Shown one piece after another: positions 5,928-6,727 of a stretch of 6,727 nt of DNA (the first letter of the stretch is position 1; the number at the start of each line of letters is the position of its first letter). The stretch covers positions 1 to 6,727 of the forward strand of contig JAZNLM010000008.1 in assembly GCA_045579105.1 (NCBI GenBank). The letters run 5' to 3'. A program made the translations under genes and the position numbers. The stretch is from Flemingiibacterium sp045579105 (GTDB taxonomy: Bacteria > Bacillota > Clostridia > Oscillospirales > CAG-272). The notes beneath the pieces were generated by a model. It saw only the letters and a program-made list of their open reading frames with translations. It did not search any database and had not been told where the DNA came from.

Positions 5928-5959
5928 ATTATACCCACTTTTTCATTATTTACTGTCCC
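5928..5959 (-). promoter_or_regulatory. Candidate promoter of the hydrolase gene (good -10, weak -35)
   Basis: A perfect TATAAT (minus strand, 5928-5933) lies 34 bp upstream of the ATG. The nearest -35-like hexamer is GGGACA at 5954-5959, but the spacing is 20 nt, longer than ideal. The promoter may be weak or need an activator. Confidence 0.5.
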
Positions 5960-6325
5960 TTATTCATCTGCGGTAATCGAAAGTGACATACTGCTGAGAC
6001 CACAAAGACTTCCCCAGTAAAACTTACACGGCTTCTCAAAGGACGTTTTGGTGCATGAGTGAGCGGATTTGTATTCCTTCTGGCGAACTTATCGATAAAA
6101 CTGTGAAAATTAAAAAGTTCGTTCTCAAGTATGCCACCGTTGGAAGCTTTCTGTCGAGTCTTCTCCTTCTCGCTCTATTCCAATAACCTGTGGTTTCCGT
6201 CGTTCGAAAATATTCATATTAAGCGGCGGTGGAGTTACCACGAGGCATTGTTAGATACCCACAAAAAGAATAACTACTGCAGCTTGGGCGTGGTATAGTT
6301 AAGCTTCCACTCGGCTGAATCCTGC
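5953..6325 (-). ncRNA. Unidentified, possibly structured RNA region between hydrolase and dockerin genes
   Basis: This stretch contains no convincing gene but several complementary segments: 6139-6149 with 6301-6310 (10 pairs, one bulge), 6236-6242 with 6289-6295 (7 perfect pairs, nested inside), 6084-6090 with 6115-6121 (7 perfect pairs) and 6134-6139 with 6227-6232 (6 pairs, crossing the outer stem as a pseudoknot). A candidate minus-strand promoter (6332-6359) lies next to it and no terminator is seen before the hydrolase gene, so a long leader RNA is possible. The plus direction is also possible, ending at the hairpin 6369-6399. A stop-free minus frame of 74 codons at 5953-6174 lacks a start codon; a decayed gene is the main alternative. 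I do not recognise a known RNA family. Confidence 0.3.
6055..6186 (+). CDS. Doubtful 43-aa reading frame with a hydrophobic C-terminal half
   Basis: It starts MSERICIPSGELIDKTVKIK and continues with a hydrophobic run of about 20 residues (FVLKYATVGSFLSSLLLLAL) that could span a membrane. The only Shine-Dalgarno-like sequence (AGGA, 6039-6042) is 12 nt away, no promoter is evident, and it overlaps the candidate structured RNA. A single-span membrane peptide is possible, but chance is at least as likely. Confidence 0.2.
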   Translation: MSERICIPSGELIDKTVKIKKFVLKYATVGSFLSSLLLLALFQ

Positions 6326-6331
6326 GAATAC

Positions 6332-6359
6332 TCTATATATATGCGGCTTTAAAAAGCAA
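6332..6359 (-). promoter_or_regulatory. Candidate minus-strand promoter before the non-coding region
   Basis: TTGCTT (6354-6359) and TATAGA (6332-6337) are separated by 16 nt on the minus strand. It lies just after the terminator of the dockerin gene and would drive transcription toward the hydrolase. The match is only moderate and the region is AT-rich, so chance is possible. Confidence 0.35.
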
Positions 6360-6368
6360 TAAAAAGTC

Positions 6369-6399
6369 ACACCCCACACGTCAACGCCGTGTGGGGTGT
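6369..6399 (-). terminator. Strong intrinsic terminator of the dockerin gene
   Basis: A perfect 12-bp stem ACACCCCACACG (6369-6380) / CGTGTGGGGTGT (6388-6399) with a 7-nt loop. On the minus strand it begins 11 nt after the stop codon at 6411-6413 and is followed by GAC and TTTTTATTG. The plus-strand tail (TTTGTTATTGTTTT) is also T-rich, so it may stop transcripts from both sides. Confidence 0.88.
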
Positions 6400-6410
6400 T
6401 TGTTATTGTT

Positions 6411-6727
6411 TTACCATTTTTGTCCGTTGTAAGTGCCTTTAAGGATTCTCTTAAGCATATTAAGATCTACAACTGAATTCTTTTGATCACCATTCATGTC
6501 GGACAATTTTTTGGTTATCTCATCAGCAGAATATGTGCCTTTAAGGATTCTCTTAAGCATATTAAGATCTATAACTGAAATTTTTGCATCACCGTTCAAA
6601 TCAGCGAAGAGTCTTATCACAATTTTAGATTCCGCTGTAAGTGTTACTGTAAAGTCGTAACCACCGTTTGCGTTAGCAGTTGCGGTGAGTCGCTCGTAAG
6701 TCACGCCGCCGTCGTGCGAAACGTATA
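6411..6727 (-). CDS. C-terminal end of a dockerin type I domain protein (partial)
   Basis: The last 104 residues of a protein whose body lies to the right of the window; the frame is open to the edge, so the GTG at 6702-6704 is internal. After a short beta-rich linker (residues 1-41) come two calcium-binding repeats of a type I dockerin: DLNGDAKISVIDLNMLKRIL (42-61) and DMNGDQKNSVVDLNMLKRIL (76-95). D42/N44/D46/D53 and D76/N78/D80/D87 sit at the expected ligand positions. The usual Gly after the third ligand is Ala in the first repeat and Gln in the second. Dockerins bind cohesins on scaffoldins or the cell surface, so the protein is probably exported, but the signal peptide is out of view. 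The catalytic or binding part is not visible. Stop is followed by a strong terminator. Confidence 0.9.
   Translation of the reverse strand, partial: YVSHDGGVTYERLTATANANGGYDFTVTLTAESKIVIRLFADLNGDAKISVIDLNMLKRILKGTYSADEITKKLSDMNGDQKNSVVDLNMLKRILKGTYNGQKW
6433..6579 (-). repeat. Near-identical tandem DNA repeat inside the dockerin
   Basis: A 45-nt segment at 6433-6477 recurs at 6535-6579 with one silent difference (TAC versus TAT as read on the plus strand). The offset is 102 nt, or 34 codons, equal to the protein repeat period. It encodes the V/I-DLNMLKRILKGT part of each half. Intervening sequence is more diverged. Confidence 0.85.

Noticed and set aside
6249..6262. 16S rRNA-like string TTAGATACCC
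   Set aside because: Only ten bases match the conserved 16S segment; flanks are unrelated, so it is chance.

Overview
The window looks like a chromosomal segment from a low-to-mid GC gut Clostridia bacterium, probably Oscillospiraceae/Ruminococcaceae. The reasons are strong AGGAGG-type ribosome binding sites, near-consensus sigma-A promoters, a DUF6809-like small protein, a dockerin-bearing protein and a choloylglycine-hydrolase-family enzyme. The exact genus cannot be fixed from the sequence. No rRNA, CRISPR array or intact insertion sequence is visible.

Left part (1-870). The start of a DUF6809-like gene runs leftwards out of the window. It is followed by a non-coding block with a near-perfect extended promoter (259-287), a tRNA-Pro 3' half cut exactly at the anticodon loop (521-565), and a strong intrinsic terminator (579-615). 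Seven bases just downstream of the promoter (311-317) can pair with the tRNA acceptor 3' strand, so the 255-nt interval could be one tRNA-like transcript. It could also be the scar of an element that recombined into a tRNA-Pro gene. A degenerate second copy of the tRNA 3' end lies at 746-764.

Middle part (871-3773). A small protein gene of unknown function (minus) faces away from a full-length YyaL/SPATA20-type thioredoxin-like protein (plus). That gene is followed by a 44-residue hypothetical protein, probably in the same operon, and a terminator. A roughly 370-base stretch then holds only a doubtful reading-frame remnant, and ends at a hairpin terminator serving the minus-strand gene beyond it.

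Right part (3774-6727). Three minus-strand genes lie here: a Gfo/Idh/MocA-type NAD(P)-dependent oxidoreductase with its own consensus promoter and a helically phased direct repeat upstream; a choloylglycine hydrolase/linear amide C-N hydrolase with the catalytic Cys2; and the C-terminal end of a protein carrying a type I dockerin. Between the last two lies about 450 bases with no convincing gene but with several complementary segments, including a possible pseudoknot, which could be a structured RNA. The genes do not form one obvious pathway: each carries its own promoter or terminator, so the window reads as several independent units beside a tRNA-linked integration scar.
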